A DNA stretch of 64,000 bases from Phenylobacterium glaciei (GTDB lineage Bacteria; Pseudomonadota; Alphaproteobacteria; Caulobacterales; Caulobacteraceae), in assembly GCF_016772415.1 (NCBI RefSeq), contig NZ_JAGSGD010000001.1:1116001-1180000 (forward strand). The letters are read 5' to 3'. Below are positions 27,533-35,260 of this stretch, one piece after another. A program made the position numbers and the translations under genes. The notes below the pieces were generated by a model that did no database searches, had not been told where the DNA came from, and saw only the letters and a program-made list of their open reading frames with translations. Within the stretch, counting starts at the first letter, position 1. Each line of letters opens with the position of its first letter.

Positions 27533-28540
27533 TCAGGCCAGGCTGGTCAGCGCGTGGCCCAGCTCGTCCACGGCCTCGGGCGTGGTGGCCCACGAGCACA
27601 TGAACCGCACCGAGCCGTCGATGAACCGGTAGACGAACCAACCGGCGTCATGGAGTCGCTTCAGGGTGGGCTCATCCATGGTCACGAAGACGGCGTTGGC
27701 CTCCACCGGGTGGGCCAGGGGGAAGGGCATGAGGGCCGCCAGGCGCCGAGCCATGGCGTTGGCGTGGGCGGCGTGGCGGACGAAGGCGCCGTCCGCCAGC
27801 ATGCCGATGAACGGCGCCGCGTAGAACCGGCCCTTGGAGGGGAGCTGCCCTGACTGCTTCAGCCGGGCGTCCAGGCGGCGGGCCAGGGCGGGATCGAAGA
27901 TCACCACCGCCTCCGAAGGCGTCATCCCGGACTTGGTGCCGCCCACCACCAGAATGTCGACGCCCAGGTCCTTGATGGCCGTCAGGTCGAAGCCGGCCGC
28001 CGCGGCGTTGGCCAGGCGCGCGCCGTCGAAGTGGACGCGATAACCTTTGGCCTTCACCGGATCGATCAGGGCCTTCAGGGCCTCGACCGAATAGACCGTG
28101 CCGTACTCGGTGGCGTTGGTGACCGACAGGACGGCGGGGGCCTGCCAGTGCGGCTGGTCAGGCGCCGCCAGGGGCGCCAAGAGGCTCGCCGGATCGATGC
28201 GACCGGAGGCGCCGGGCAGGGGGATCATCCCCAAACCGTGGCCAAAGAAAGCCGGGGCCCCGGTCTCGTCGGTGGCGACGTGGGAGTGCTCGTGACAGAG
28301 CACGCCCTCGAAGGGCAGGCACAGGGTCGCCAGCGAGATGGCGTTTGCCGCCGTGCCCGAGGCCACGAACCGCACCGTGGCGTCGGCGTCCAGCAGGGCG
28401 CGCACCGCGTCGGCGCCTGCCTTGGTGATATGATCTGAGCCGTACCCGGAGGTGACCCCGCTATTGGCGGCCACCAGGGCGTTCATCGCCTCGGGCGTGG
28501 CGGGGGCGGTGTTGTCGGATGCGAAGTCGTATCGGGCCAT
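27533..28540 (-). CDS. Low-specificity L-threonine aldolase-like PLP enzyme
   Basis: 335 residues from the ATG at 28540 (MARYDFASDNTAPATPEAM). Fold-type I aldolase signatures: SGYGSDHIT, FVASGTAANAISL, HEHSHVATDE with stacking His, HFDGARLANAAAA with the PLP Asp, and VVGGTKSGM with Schiff-base Lys203 (most homologues have GGTKNG). The reaction is threonine to glycine and acetaldehyde, in the cytoplasm. The in-frame extension upstream to 28813 is Ser/Pro/Arg-rich and not used. It follows the epoxide hydrolase gene by 37 bases on the same strand, so both may share a transcript. Confidence 0.9.
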   Translation of the reverse strand: MARYDFASDNTAPATPEAMNALVAANSGVTSGYGSDHITKAGADAVRALLDADATVRFVASGTAANAISLATLCLPFEGVLCHEHSHVATDETGAPAFFGHGLGMIPLPGASGRIDPASLLAPLAAPDQPHWQAPAVLSVTNATEYGTVYSVEALKALIDPVKAKGYRVHFDGARLANAAAAGFDLTAIKDLGVDILVVGGTKSGMTPSEAVVIFDPALARRLDARLKQSGQLPSKGRFYAAPFIGMLADGAFVRHAAHANAMARRLAALMPFPLAHPVEANAVFVTMDEPTLKRLHDAGWFVYRFIDGSVRFMCSWATTPEAVDELGHALTSLA

Positions 28541-28577
28541 CCGCCGAATAGAACCGATCCCCCGGAGTTGGGAAGAG

Positions 28578-29726
28578 CTAGACGCCCTTTCCCCAGTCCC
28601 GCACGTCAGCGACGAAGAGGTCGGGCTCCTCCATGGCCGCGAAGTGCCCGCCGCGGGGCATCTCGGTCCAGCGAGTGATGTTGTAGGCGCGGTCGGCCCA
28701 GCTGCGGGGCGGGGCGGTGTAGAGCGGCTCGCCGGGGAAGTTGGCGAAGCTGGTGGGGGTCTCGCAGCGCTCGCCCTCCTTGAAGGCGATCCCGCCTTCC
28801 TCCAGCAGGCCACGATAGTACCAGGCCCCGGTCGCGAAGCTGCCGGTCATCACATAGATCATGATGTTGGTGAGCATCCGGTCCTTGGGGTGGACCTGGT
28901 CGAGTGGCTTCTCCCGGAGGTCCGACCAGTCATGGAAGCGCTCGGCGATCCAGGCGGCCTGGCCTACCGGATTGCCCGCGCCCATCCAGGCCAGGGACTG
29001 GGGCTTGGAGGCCTGCAGGCGGAAATAGGCGCCCATGACATCCATCATCGCGCCCTGGCGGGTGAGCCAGGCGATCTCGTCGGGGGTCTGCGGTCCGCCG
29101 AAGGGCCGGAAGGCCATCATGTTCAGGTGGATGGCGCGCACCGTCTGGCCGTGGTCGTGGCCGAGCCAGGAGGTCACCATCGCCCCCCAGTCGCCGCCCT
29201 GGGCAATGTAGCTGGGATAGTCGAGAACCTGCGTCATCAGGGTGTTGAACAGCCGCGCCGTGGTCCGCTGGCCGATGGGCTTGGTGGGCTTGGACGAGAA
29301 GCCGAAGCCGGGCAGAGACGGGATCACCAGGTCGAAAGCGTCCTTCGGATCGCCGCCGAACCGCGAGGGAAAGGCCAGCTTCTCGATGGCGCCCCAGAAC
29401 TCGTAGTGCGAACCCGGCCAGCCGTGGGTCAGCAGCAGGGGCCGCTTGCCGCCCGCCTCGCCCACCACATGCAGGAAGTGCAGGTCGTAGTCCTCGACCC
29501 GCGCCGTGAATTGCGGGAAGCGGTTGAGATCGGCCATGGCCGAGCGCCAGTCGTAGCGCTCGGTCCAGTGCTCGCAGAGGCTCTTCAGATAGCCCGCGTC
29601 ACAGCCATAGGCCCAGCCGTCCGGGACATCCGGGATCGGCGGCCAGGGATAGGCCCGCACCTGGTCCAGCACGGCCTGGACGTCGGTTTCGCTCCAGGCG
29701 ACTTCAAAGGGTTGGATCTCGGCCAC
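28578..29726 (-). CDS. Epoxide hydrolase family protein (EHN plus alpha/beta hydrolase)
   Basis: 382 residues from GTG 29726, which has GGGGAAA at a good distance. N-terminal EHN domain (WSETDVQAVLDQVRAYPWP, NRFPQFTARVEDYDLHFLHV), oxyanion motif HGWPGSHYEF, SLPGFGFS, nucleophile Asp in QGGDWGAMV, and the final His in PRGGHFAAMEEPDLF. This is the microsomal-type epoxide hydrolase pattern, converting epoxides to diols. It may act with the TetR-regulated catabolic cluster that starts at 30603, but lies on the opposite strand behind a long palindromic repeat. Confidence 0.92.
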   Translation of the reverse strand: MAEIQPFEVAWSETDVQAVLDQVRAYPWPPIPDVPDGWAYGCDAGYLKSLCEHWTERYDWRSAMADLNRFPQFTARVEDYDLHFLHVVGEAGGKRPLLLTHGWPGSHYEFWGAIEKLAFPSRFGGDPKDAFDLVIPSLPGFGFSSKPTKPIGQRTTARLFNTLMTQVLDYPSYIAQGGDWGAMVTSWLGHDHGQTVRAIHLNMMAFRPFGGPQTPDEIAWLTRQGAMMDVMGAYFRLQASKPQSLAWMGAGNPVGQAAWIAERFHDWSDLREKPLDQVHPKDRMLTNIMIYVMTGSFATGAWYYRGLLEEGGIAFKEGERCETPTSFANFPGEPLYTAPPRSWADRAYNITRWTEMPRGGHFAAMEEPDLFVADVRDWGKGV

Positions 29727-29793
29727 GTGCGTTTCCCCGGTTGTTGGCGGGAGGGTCGACCGCTGACGCAGGGGCGGTCAAGCTCAACCCTTC

Positions 29794-29926
29794 TGATCGT
29801 CATGGCCGGGCTTGTCCCGGCCACCCATGATCTCCGAGGTTCAGCAAACGGGCGTGGCGCCGGCCGCGCGACCTGCGGACCGGCGGTGATCATGGGTCCC
29901 CGGGACAAGCCCGGGGATGACGATCA
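29794..29926. repeat. Long intergenic inverted repeat, GTCAT/ATGAC family
   Basis: Two 39-base arms (29794-29832 and 29888-29926) are nearly complementary, starting TGATCGTCAT and ending ATGACGATCA, with GGCCGGGCTTGTCCCGG in the left arm and CCGGGACAAGCCCGG in the right. It fills most of the gap between the epoxide hydrolase start and the TetR stop. The core GGATGACG is shared with 10296-10392, indicating a dispersed repeat family. It could fold into a very strong hairpin and act as a transcript end for TetR. Confidence 0.65.
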
Positions 29927-29929
29927 CTT

Positions 29930-30523
29930 CTAAGGACGCAGGCCCCGCGCCAGGGCGCCGTTCAGGTGGCGGTGCAGGTCGCGGGCCGCGCCGGGCGGCA
30001 GCTTGCCGGCCAGTTCCAGGCCCACCGCCCCGTGGGCGGCGGCCCAGAACATCTTGCCGATTTCTTCGGGGTCGCCCTGCAGCACGCCCTCGGCCACCAG
30101 GGTCTTCACGTACTGAGTCTGAGTCTGATGGGCGCGGCGCCCCGCAGTCACCAGGTCGGGATAGTTTTCGGCGTGGGGCTGATCCAGGTCGAACATCAGC
30201 TTGTAGGTCTGCGGGTGTTCGAAGGCGAAGTTCAGATAGGCCTCGCCCACCGCCGCCCCCTTGGCCCGCGCGCCCTGGGCGCTGGCGTAAGCGTCTTCCA
30301 GGGCCTGGGCGAAGCGGTTGAAGCCGTTGGTGCGCACCGCCGCCAGGATGTCCTCCTTGTCGGCGAAGTAGCGGTAGGGGGTCATGGGGCTGACCCCGAG
30401 CTCGGAGGCCAGCTGGCGCATGGTCACCGCCTCAGGGCCGCGCTCGGCGAACAGCTTCTCGGCCGCCTCGCACAGGCGTTCGCGGAAGTCGGCGACATCG
30501 GTTTCAGACAGGACGCGGGGCAT
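29930..30523 (-). CDS. TetR/AcrR family transcriptional regulator
   Basis: 197 residues from ATG 30523 (a TTG at 30544 is less likely). The N-terminal HTH reads FRERLCEAAEKLFAERGPEAVTMRQLASELGVSPMTPYRYFADKEDILAAV, in the usual TetR order; the C-terminal domain resembles TetR_C_33/WHG ligand domains (FAFEHPQTYKLMFDLDQ, EIGKMFWAAAHGAVGLELAG). It diverges from the DUF2855 operon across 79 bases that hold a strong 26-bp palindrome, so it likely represses both itself and that operon until a lipid-like or aromatic ligand binds. Confidence 0.92.
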   Translation of the reverse strand: MPRVLSETDVADFRERLCEAAEKLFAERGPEAVTMRQLASELGVSPMTPYRYFADKEDILAAVRTNGFNRFAQALEDAYASAQGARAKGAAVGEAYLNFAFEHPQTYKLMFDLDQPHAENYPDLVTAGRRAHQTQTQYVKTLVAEGVLQGDPEEIGKMFWAAAHGAVGLELAGKLPPGAARDLHRHLNGALARGLRP

Positions 30524-30565
30524 ACCGGGAACTCTAGCAAACAAACTGCTTGCAAGGCGTTACCT

Positions 30566-30591
30566 CTTACGCAATAAATTTACAACGTAAG
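30566..30591. promoter_or_regulatory. Candidate TetR operator palindrome
   Basis: A 26-bp imperfect palindrome with perfect outer half-sites CTTACG (30566-30571) and CGTAAG (30586-30591) and a symmetric centre TAAATTTA. It lies 42 bases upstream of the TetR ATG and 11 bases before the DUF2855 ATG, unusually A+T-rich for this genome. Position and symmetry suit repression of both divergent genes. No other symmetric site is seen in the gap. Confidence 0.6.
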
Positions 30592-30602
30592 AAACAAAAG
30601 GG

Positions 30603-31658
30603 ATGGAAACGATGGCGGCCTGGGACCTGCTGGTGGACCGCAAGGACCTGCGCAAGGCGCAGATTGTCCCCTCCGAGGCGCCGCCCCTGGCCGATGGCGA
30701 AGTCCGCCTCTCGGTCGAGCGCTTCTCCTTCACCGCCAACAACGTCACCTACGGCCTGATGGGCGACGCCTTCGGCTACTGGAAATTCTTCCCGGCCCCG
30801 GAAGGCCTGGGCCGCATTCCGGTCTGGGGTTTCGCCACGGTGACGGAGTCGAAGGCGGCCGATGCCCCCGTCGGCCTGCGCCTGTTCGGCTACCTGCCGA
30901 TGTCCACCAGTTTCGTCATGCAGCTGGAAAAGGGCCGCACCGGCTTTGTTGATCGCGCGCCGCACCGCGCCGAACTGCCCCCCACCTACAACGCCTATGC
31001 GCAGGCGCCCGCCGACCCCCTGGACGACCATCGGGCCCTGCTGCGGCCCCTGCTGATGACCAGTTTCCTGCTGGACGACTTCCTGGGCGAGGACGCGGCT
31101 CTAACCTCGCTTGTGCTCTCCAGCGCCTCCAGCAAGACCGCCCTGGGTCTGGCCTGGTTCGCCAAGGCCCGCGGCCGCGAAGTCATCGGCCTGACCTCGC
31201 CCGCCAATGCCAAGTCGATCGAAGGCCTCGACCTGTACGACAAGGTCCTGACCTACGACGAGGTCGCCTCGCTGAAGACCAAGGGCCCCACCGCCTTCGT
31301 CGATTTCGCCGGCGACCGCGCCACCACCGCCAAGATCCATGTGGCCCTGGGCGAGGCCCTGACCCGCAGCATCATTGTCGGCGCCACCCACTGGGAGGCC
31401 GGACGCGAGGACCGCGCCATTCCCGGCCCGACGCCGACCCTGTTCTTCGCCCCCGACCAGATCCGCAAGCGCATGGGCGACTGGGGACCGGGCGAGGTCG
31501 AGACCCGCTTCGACAAGGGCCTGCGCGCCTTCGTCGCCGACAGCCCCTGGCTGAACCTGATCCAGCACCAGGGTCAGCAGGGCCTGACCGACGCCTATCA
31601 CATGGTCCTGGAAGGTCGCGTGCGGCCCCAGGACGGCCACATCATCCGGCCGGCTTGA
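30603..31658 (+). CDS. DUF2855 family protein
   Basis: 351 residues. The pattern of the DUF2855 family is clear: an N-terminal MDR/GroES-like part (VRLSVERFSFTANNVTYGLMGDAFGYW), a central LVLSSASSKTALGLAWF, and a nucleotide-fold-like half, with no zinc ligands. The family is distantly similar to medium-chain reductases but has no established reaction. First gene of the TetR-controlled operon. The ATG at 30603 is used; ATG 30612 is an alternative. A carotenoid oxygenase gene follows 25 bases after its stop. Confidence 0.88.
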   Translation: METMAAWDLLVDRKDLRKAQIVPSEAPPLADGEVRLSVERFSFTANNVTYGLMGDAFGYWKFFPAPEGLGRIPVWGFATVTESKAADAPVGLRLFGYLPMSTSFVMQLEKGRTGFVDRAPHRAELPPTYNAYAQAPADPLDDHRALLRPLLMTSFLLDDFLGEDAALTSLVLSSASSKTALGLAWFAKARGREVIGLTSPANAKSIEGLDLYDKVLTYDEVASLKTKGPTAFVDFAGDRATTAKIHVALGEALTRSIIVGATHWEAGREDRAIPGPTPTLFFAPDQIRKRMGDWGPGEVETRFDKGLRAFVADSPWLNLIQHQGQQGLTDAYHMVLEGRVRPQDGHIIRPA

Positions 31659-31683
31659 ACCGGTCAATCAAGGGAGACACGTC

Positions 31684-33072
31684 ATGGACGGCGAGGTTCG
31701 CATCAATCCCTACCTGTCGGGCAACTTCGCCCCCGTGCGGTCGGAGGACGACTTCGATCTGCCGGTCACCGGGGAGATCCCGGCGGGCCTGCGCGGCACC
31801 CTCTACCGCACCGGGCCCAACCCGCAGTTCCAGCCCATCGACCCGAACTATCACTGGTTCACCGGTGACGGCATGCTGCACGGCTTCCGCGTGGCGGACG
31901 GCAAGGTGAGCTACCGCAACCGCTATGTCCGCACGCCGAAATGGGAGCTGGAGCACGAGCACGGCCGCTCGCTGTTCGCGGGCTTCAACCCGATGCTGAG
32001 CGACCCGCTGACCGCCGGCAAGGACGGCGGCGTGGCCAACACCAATATCCTCTGGCACGCCGGGCGCCTGCTGGCCTTGGAAGAGGGCCACATGCCCTTC
32101 GAGGTCGCCGCCGGGACCATGGCTCCCAAGGGCTACGCCGAGCAGTACAAGGGTAAGGTCACCGCCCACCCGAAGATCGATCCCAAGACCGGCGAGATGG
32201 TCTGGTTCGGTTACGGCGTCGGCGACATGCCGCTGTCGGCGGGCATGAGCTACGGGGTCACCGACGCCAAGGGCGTGGTTACCCGCCGCTCGGATTTCCA
32301 GGCGCCCTATTCGGCGATGATCCACGACTTCCTGGTGACGGAGAACTACGTGCTGTTCCCGGTCCTCCCGCTGACCGGCAGCCTCGAACGCGCCATGAAG
32401 GGCCTGCCGGCCTATGCCTGGGAGCCCGAAAAGGGCGGCCATGTGGGCGTCATGCGCCGCGACGCCGATGTCTCCACCATCCGCTGGTTCAACGTGCCGG
32501 CCTGCTACGTCTTCCACCCGATGAACGCCCATGAGGTGGACGGCAAGATCGTCGCCGAGGTGGCCCGCTATGACGCCGCCCCGCTGTTCCCCATGGCCGA
32601 CGGATCGCCGGGCCTGCGCACCGCCGCGCGCCTGACCCGCTGGACCTTCGATCTGGGCGCCAACAGCGACGCCATCAAGGAAGAGGCGATCGACGATCTC
32701 GACTGCGAGTTCCCGCGCTTCGACGAGCGGCTGGCGGGCGGCGCCTATCGCCACGGCTTCTATGCCGGCGACACCACCAATGCGAAGTCGGTGAAGCTGA
32801 ACGCCATCGCCCACCTGGACCTCGCCACCGGCAAGCGCCAGGTCCACGCCTTCACCGGCGGCGACATGACCTCGGAACCGGTGTTCACCCCGCGCTCGGC
32901 CGATGCGCCGGAGGGCGACGGCTGGCTGACGGCGGTGGTCTACCGTGCCGCCGAGGACCGCAGCGACTTCGTGGTCTTCGACGCCCTCGACGTCGCCAAG
33001 GGTCCTATCGGCATGGCCCACATGCCCCGCCGCGTGCCCTTCGGCTTCCACGGCAACTGGGTGGCCGACTGA
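31684..33072 (+). CDS. Carotenoid oxygenase family protein (lignostilbene/carotenoid cleavage dioxygenase-like)
   Basis: 462 residues, normal length. Seven-bladed propeller family signatures: RTGPNPQFQP, HWFTGDGMLHGFRV, and Fe(II) ligands in HPKID, MIHDFLVTE, HPMNAHEVDG and GFHGNWV near the C-terminus. These enzymes cleave a conjugated C=C bond in carotenoids, stilbenes or phenylpropenes with O2. Its place in the operon between DUF2855 and DoxX suggests oxidative catabolism, with aldehyde products possibly processed by nearby reductases. A hairpin at 33080-33104 follows. Substrate cannot be read. Confidence 0.93.
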   Translation: MDGEVRINPYLSGNFAPVRSEDDFDLPVTGEIPAGLRGTLYRTGPNPQFQPIDPNYHWFTGDGMLHGFRVADGKVSYRNRYVRTPKWELEHEHGRSLFAGFNPMLSDPLTAGKDGGVANTNILWHAGRLLALEEGHMPFEVAAGTMAPKGYAEQYKGKVTAHPKIDPKTGEMVWFGYGVGDMPLSAGMSYGVTDAKGVVTRRSDFQAPYSAMIHDFLVTENYVLFPVLPLTGSLERAMKGLPAYAWEPEKGGHVGVMRRDADVSTIRWFNVPACYVFHPMNAHEVDGKIVAEVARYDAAPLFPMADGSPGLRTAARLTRWTFDLGANSDAIKEEAIDDLDCEFPRFDERLAGGAYRHGFYAGDTTNAKSVKLNAIAHLDLATGKRQVHAFTGGDMTSEPVFTPRSADAPEGDGWLTAVVYRAAEDRSDFVVFDALDVAKGPIGMAHMPRRVPFGFHGNWVAD

Positions 33073-33079
33073 CTTAGAG

Positions 33080-33104
33080 CGGCCGAGGGCTTGCCCCTCG
33101 GCCG
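33080..33104. terminator. Stable hairpin between carotenoid oxygenase and DoxX genes
   Basis: Perfect 10-bp arms CGGCCGAGGG and CCCTCGGCCG with a 5-base loop, 8 bases after the stop. No T run follows, so it is more likely an mRNA-stabilising or attenuating hairpin within the operon than a full terminator. Confidence 0.4.
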
Positions 33105-33125
33105 GCTCGCCGCGATGGTCTCGCC

Positions 33126-33560
33126 ATGACCTTCGCGATCCCTGATCCGTCCCTGCCGCGTCCCCGCCTGCGCGCCGCCCTGCGCTGGCTGCTGGCGGCG
33201 ATCTACATCGCCTTCGGGATCGTCCACCTGCGCGGCGCCCACGGCTTCCTGGCCATCATGCCGCCCTGGGTCCCGTATCCGCTGGAGGTGGTGCTGTTCA
33301 CCGGGGTCTGCGAGATCCTGGGCAGCGCCGGCCTGCTGATCCCGCGCCTGAGGTGGATCTCCGGCGTCATGCTGGCGCTCTATGCGGTCTGCGTCTATCC
33401 GGCCAACCTGCATCACGCCTTTGGCCACGTGACGGTCAGCAGCCTGCCGTCCAGCTGGTGGTATCACGGGCCCAGGCTGGCCTTTCAGCCGGTGTTCGTC
33501 TGGTGGGCCCTGTTCGCCGGCGGCGTGATCAACTGGCCGTTCCGAAAGGTCCCCGCATGA
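33126..33560 (+). CDS. DoxX-like small membrane protein
   Basis: 144 residues with four hydrophobic segments: LRWLLAAIYIAFGIVHL, VVLFTGVCEILGSAGLLI, ISGVMLALYAVCVYPANL and FQPVFVWWALFAGGVI. The arrangement and the EILGSAGLL motif match the DoxX/DoxD superfamily, often linked to quinol or thiosulfate redox chemistry or membrane integrity. The stop overlaps the next gene by ATGA, so it is coupled to the quinone oxidoreductase. Confidence 0.82.
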   Translation: MTFAIPDPSLPRPRLRAALRWLLAAIYIAFGIVHLRGAHGFLAIMPPWVPYPLEVVLFTGVCEILGSAGLLIPRLRWISGVMLALYAVCVYPANLHHAFGHVTVSSLPSSWWYHGPRLAFQPVFVWWALFAGGVINWPFRKVPA

Positions 33561-34537
33561 AAGCCATCTGGTACGACGCCACCGGCCCCGCCCGCGAGGT
33601 GCTGCAACATGGCGACCGCCCGACCCCGGAGCCCGGCCACGGCCAGGCCCTGATCCGGGTGAAGGCGTCCGGCGTGAACCCCTCGGACGCCGGCATGCGC
33701 GCCGGCCCGGCGGCCATGGCCTATCCCCGCATCACCCCCAACAGCGATGGCGCCGGGATCGTCGAGGCGGTCGGCCCGGGCGTCGCGGCCACCTGGGTGG
33801 GCAAGCGGGTCTGGTTCTACAACGGCCAGCGCAACGGCCGCGCCTTCGGGTCCGCCGCGGAATATATCGAGCTCGACACCGACCTCTTGATGGAACTGCC
33901 CGACAGCGTCTCCTTCGCGCAGGGCGCAACCCTGGGCATCCCCTGCATGACCGCCCACCGCAGCCTGTTCGTGGCGGGACCCGTCCAGGGTCGCACGGTG
34001 CTGGTGACCGGCGGGGCGGGCGCCGTGGGCCACTACGCCGTACAGCTGGCCAAGTGGGCGGGGGCCACGGTGATCGCCACGGTCAGCTCCGACGAGAAGG
34101 CCGACCGCGCCCAGGCCGGCGGCGCCGACCACGTCATCGACTACCGCCAGGAGAAGGTCGCCAAGCGGGTCCGCGAGCTGACGAACGGCGAGGGCGTACA
34201 CCACGTGGTCGACGTCGACTTCGGCGGCAATATCGCCACCACACTGCAGGTGGTCCGGGTCAACGGCTCGGTGGCCTTCTACGCCACCAAGGGGGCCCGC
34301 GAGCCGGTGCTCCCGGCCGGCGCCCTGATGGGCCTGAACCTGGGCGTCCACGGCGTCTACCTGCCGATCACGCCGCCCGAGGCCCGCAAGCGGGCGCAAC
34401 AGGACATCACCCGCTGGATCGGGACCGGGGAGCGGATCCTCTCCGTCGCCGGCCGTTTCCCGCTGGCCGACTGCGCCGGGGCCCACGAGCTGGTGGAGGC
34501 GGGCTCCAAGGTGGGCACGGTGGTCGTCGAACCGTGA
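33557..34537 (+). CDS. NADPH:quinone oxidoreductase (zeta-crystallin-like MDR)
   Basis: 326 residues from ATG 33557. Zinc-free medium-chain reductase: GroES-like N-terminus with IRVKASGVNPSDAGMRAG, central LGIPCMTAHRSLF, Rossmann motif VLVTGGAGAVGHYAVQLAKWAGA and the cofactor-binding TVSSDEKADRAQAGGADHVIDY. It should reduce quinones or enones with NADPH. ATGA overlap links it to the DoxX gene, and its stop overlaps the next gene as GTGA, so DoxX, reductase and NTF2-like genes form a coupled trio. Confidence 0.92.
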   Translation: MKAIWYDATGPAREVLQHGDRPTPEPGHGQALIRVKASGVNPSDAGMRAGPAAMAYPRITPNSDGAGIVEAVGPGVAATWVGKRVWFYNGQRNGRAFGSAAEYIELDTDLLMELPDSVSFAQGATLGIPCMTAHRSLFVAGPVQGRTVLVTGGAGAVGHYAVQLAKWAGATVIATVSSDEKADRAQAGGADHVIDYRQEKVAKRVRELTNGEGVHHVVDVDFGGNIATTLQVVRVNGSVAFYATKGAREPVLPAGALMGLNLGVHGVYLPITPPEARKRAQQDITRWIGTGERILSVAGRFPLADCAGAHELVEAGSKVGTVVVEP

Positions 34538-34923
34538 CGCCGGCCGAGACCGCCATCCGCGCCCGGCGCAAGCTGACCAACAAGCTGATCGCGTCCCACG
34601 AGGCCGCGCGCCTGCGGCCCTTCCTCGCCCCTGACATCAACCTGATCGCCGGGGACGGCAGCCTGATGGTGGGGGTCGAGTCGGTGCTAGGCGCCTTCGA
34701 CAGCCAGTTCCGCGATCCGAGCTTCGTCACCTACCTGCGAACCACCGAGAGCGTCCGCCCCGACCAGGACGAGGCGCGCGCCGCCGAGACCGGGACCTGG
34801 GTCGCCACCTGGCGCGGATCGCCGACCCTGACGGGGACCTACTTGGCGGCCTGGAAGAAGGTCACCGGCCAGTGGGTGATCGAGAGCGAGCTCTACGTCA
34901 CCCTGACTGAAACGCCTGCCTGA
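34534..34923 (+). CDS. NTF2-like/DUF4440 (SnoaL-superfamily) protein
   Basis: 129 residues starting at GTG 34534, overlapping the preceding stop. The cone-shaped NTF2 fold is suggested by ARRKLTNKLIASHEAARLRPFLAPDINLIAGDGSLMVG, GTWVATWRGSPTLTGTYLAAWKKVTGQWVIESELYV at the end, typical of DUF4440. Such proteins are often isomerases, dehydratases or ligand carriers. It is the last gene of the TetR-controlled operon. Confidence 0.8.
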   Translation: MTPAETAIRARRKLTNKLIASHEAARLRPFLAPDINLIAGDGSLMVGVESVLGAFDSQFRDPSFVTYLRTTESVRPDQDEARAAETGTWVATWRGSPTLTGTYLAAWKKVTGQWVIESELYVTLTETPA

Positions 34924-35042
34924 CCCCATGCAGTCCTGCAGAGCGGGTCTGCGACATTGACCCCTCCCGCAATGGCCAAGCTCGCCCCATATACGGGCTG
35001 TCGCCGCTCCCCCGGCGACGCATTCCACCCTTGGAGACGACC

Positions 35043-35126
35043 GTGAAAATCCTGTGGCCGCTGCTCACGCTGGGCGTGACGATCAGCATGGCGATGACGA
35101 CCTGGTCAGGTCACGCCTTCAGCTAG
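35043..35126 (+). CDS. Candidate 27-residue hydrophobic peptide
   Basis: A short frame from GTG 35043 to TAG 35126: MKILWPLLTLGVTI followed by SMAMTTWSGHAFS. GGAGACGACC lies just upstream as a reasonable ribosome site. One membrane helix is likely; it could be a leaderless small membrane peptide or a signal-like peptide. It is flanked by non-coding sequence and followed by a 9-bp hairpin, which supports an own transcript. No family is recognised, and it could be chance. Confidence 0.4.
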   Translation: MKILWPLLTLGVTISMAMTTWSGHAFS

Positions 35127-35148
35127 ACCCTAACCCCTGCCGGGACCA

Positions 35149-35175
35149 GCGAGGCGCGGCTGTTAAGCGCCTCGC
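35149..35175 (+). terminator. Hairpin after the small ORF
   Basis: Perfect arms GCGAGGCGC (35149-35157) and GCGCCTCGC (35167-35175) with a 9-base loop containing TTAA. No T run follows. It may end the transcript of the small frame or of the TetR-controlled operon. Confidence 0.35.
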
Positions 35176-35260
35176 GGTCGAAGCCGGCGATATTCTTTCC
35201 CCTATTCCCCGGCGGTCGCCTCCAGCGCCTCGCGGCGCTCGGGCGCGCACGTCTGCAGGC

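Noticed and set aside
27533..28813. Longer threonine aldolase from 28813
   Set aside because: The additional 91 residues overlap the epoxide hydrolase and lack family resemblance; MARYDFASDN is the normal N-terminus.
30566..30591. Transcription terminator instead of operator at the TetR gap
   Set aside because: The arms are only 6 bp with a long AT centre, it lies at the 5' ends of both genes, and no T run follows.
34957..34995. Sigma-70 type promoter before the small peptide frame
   Set aside because: TTGACC at 34957 and TATACG at 34990 are 27 bases apart, too far for a standard promoter.
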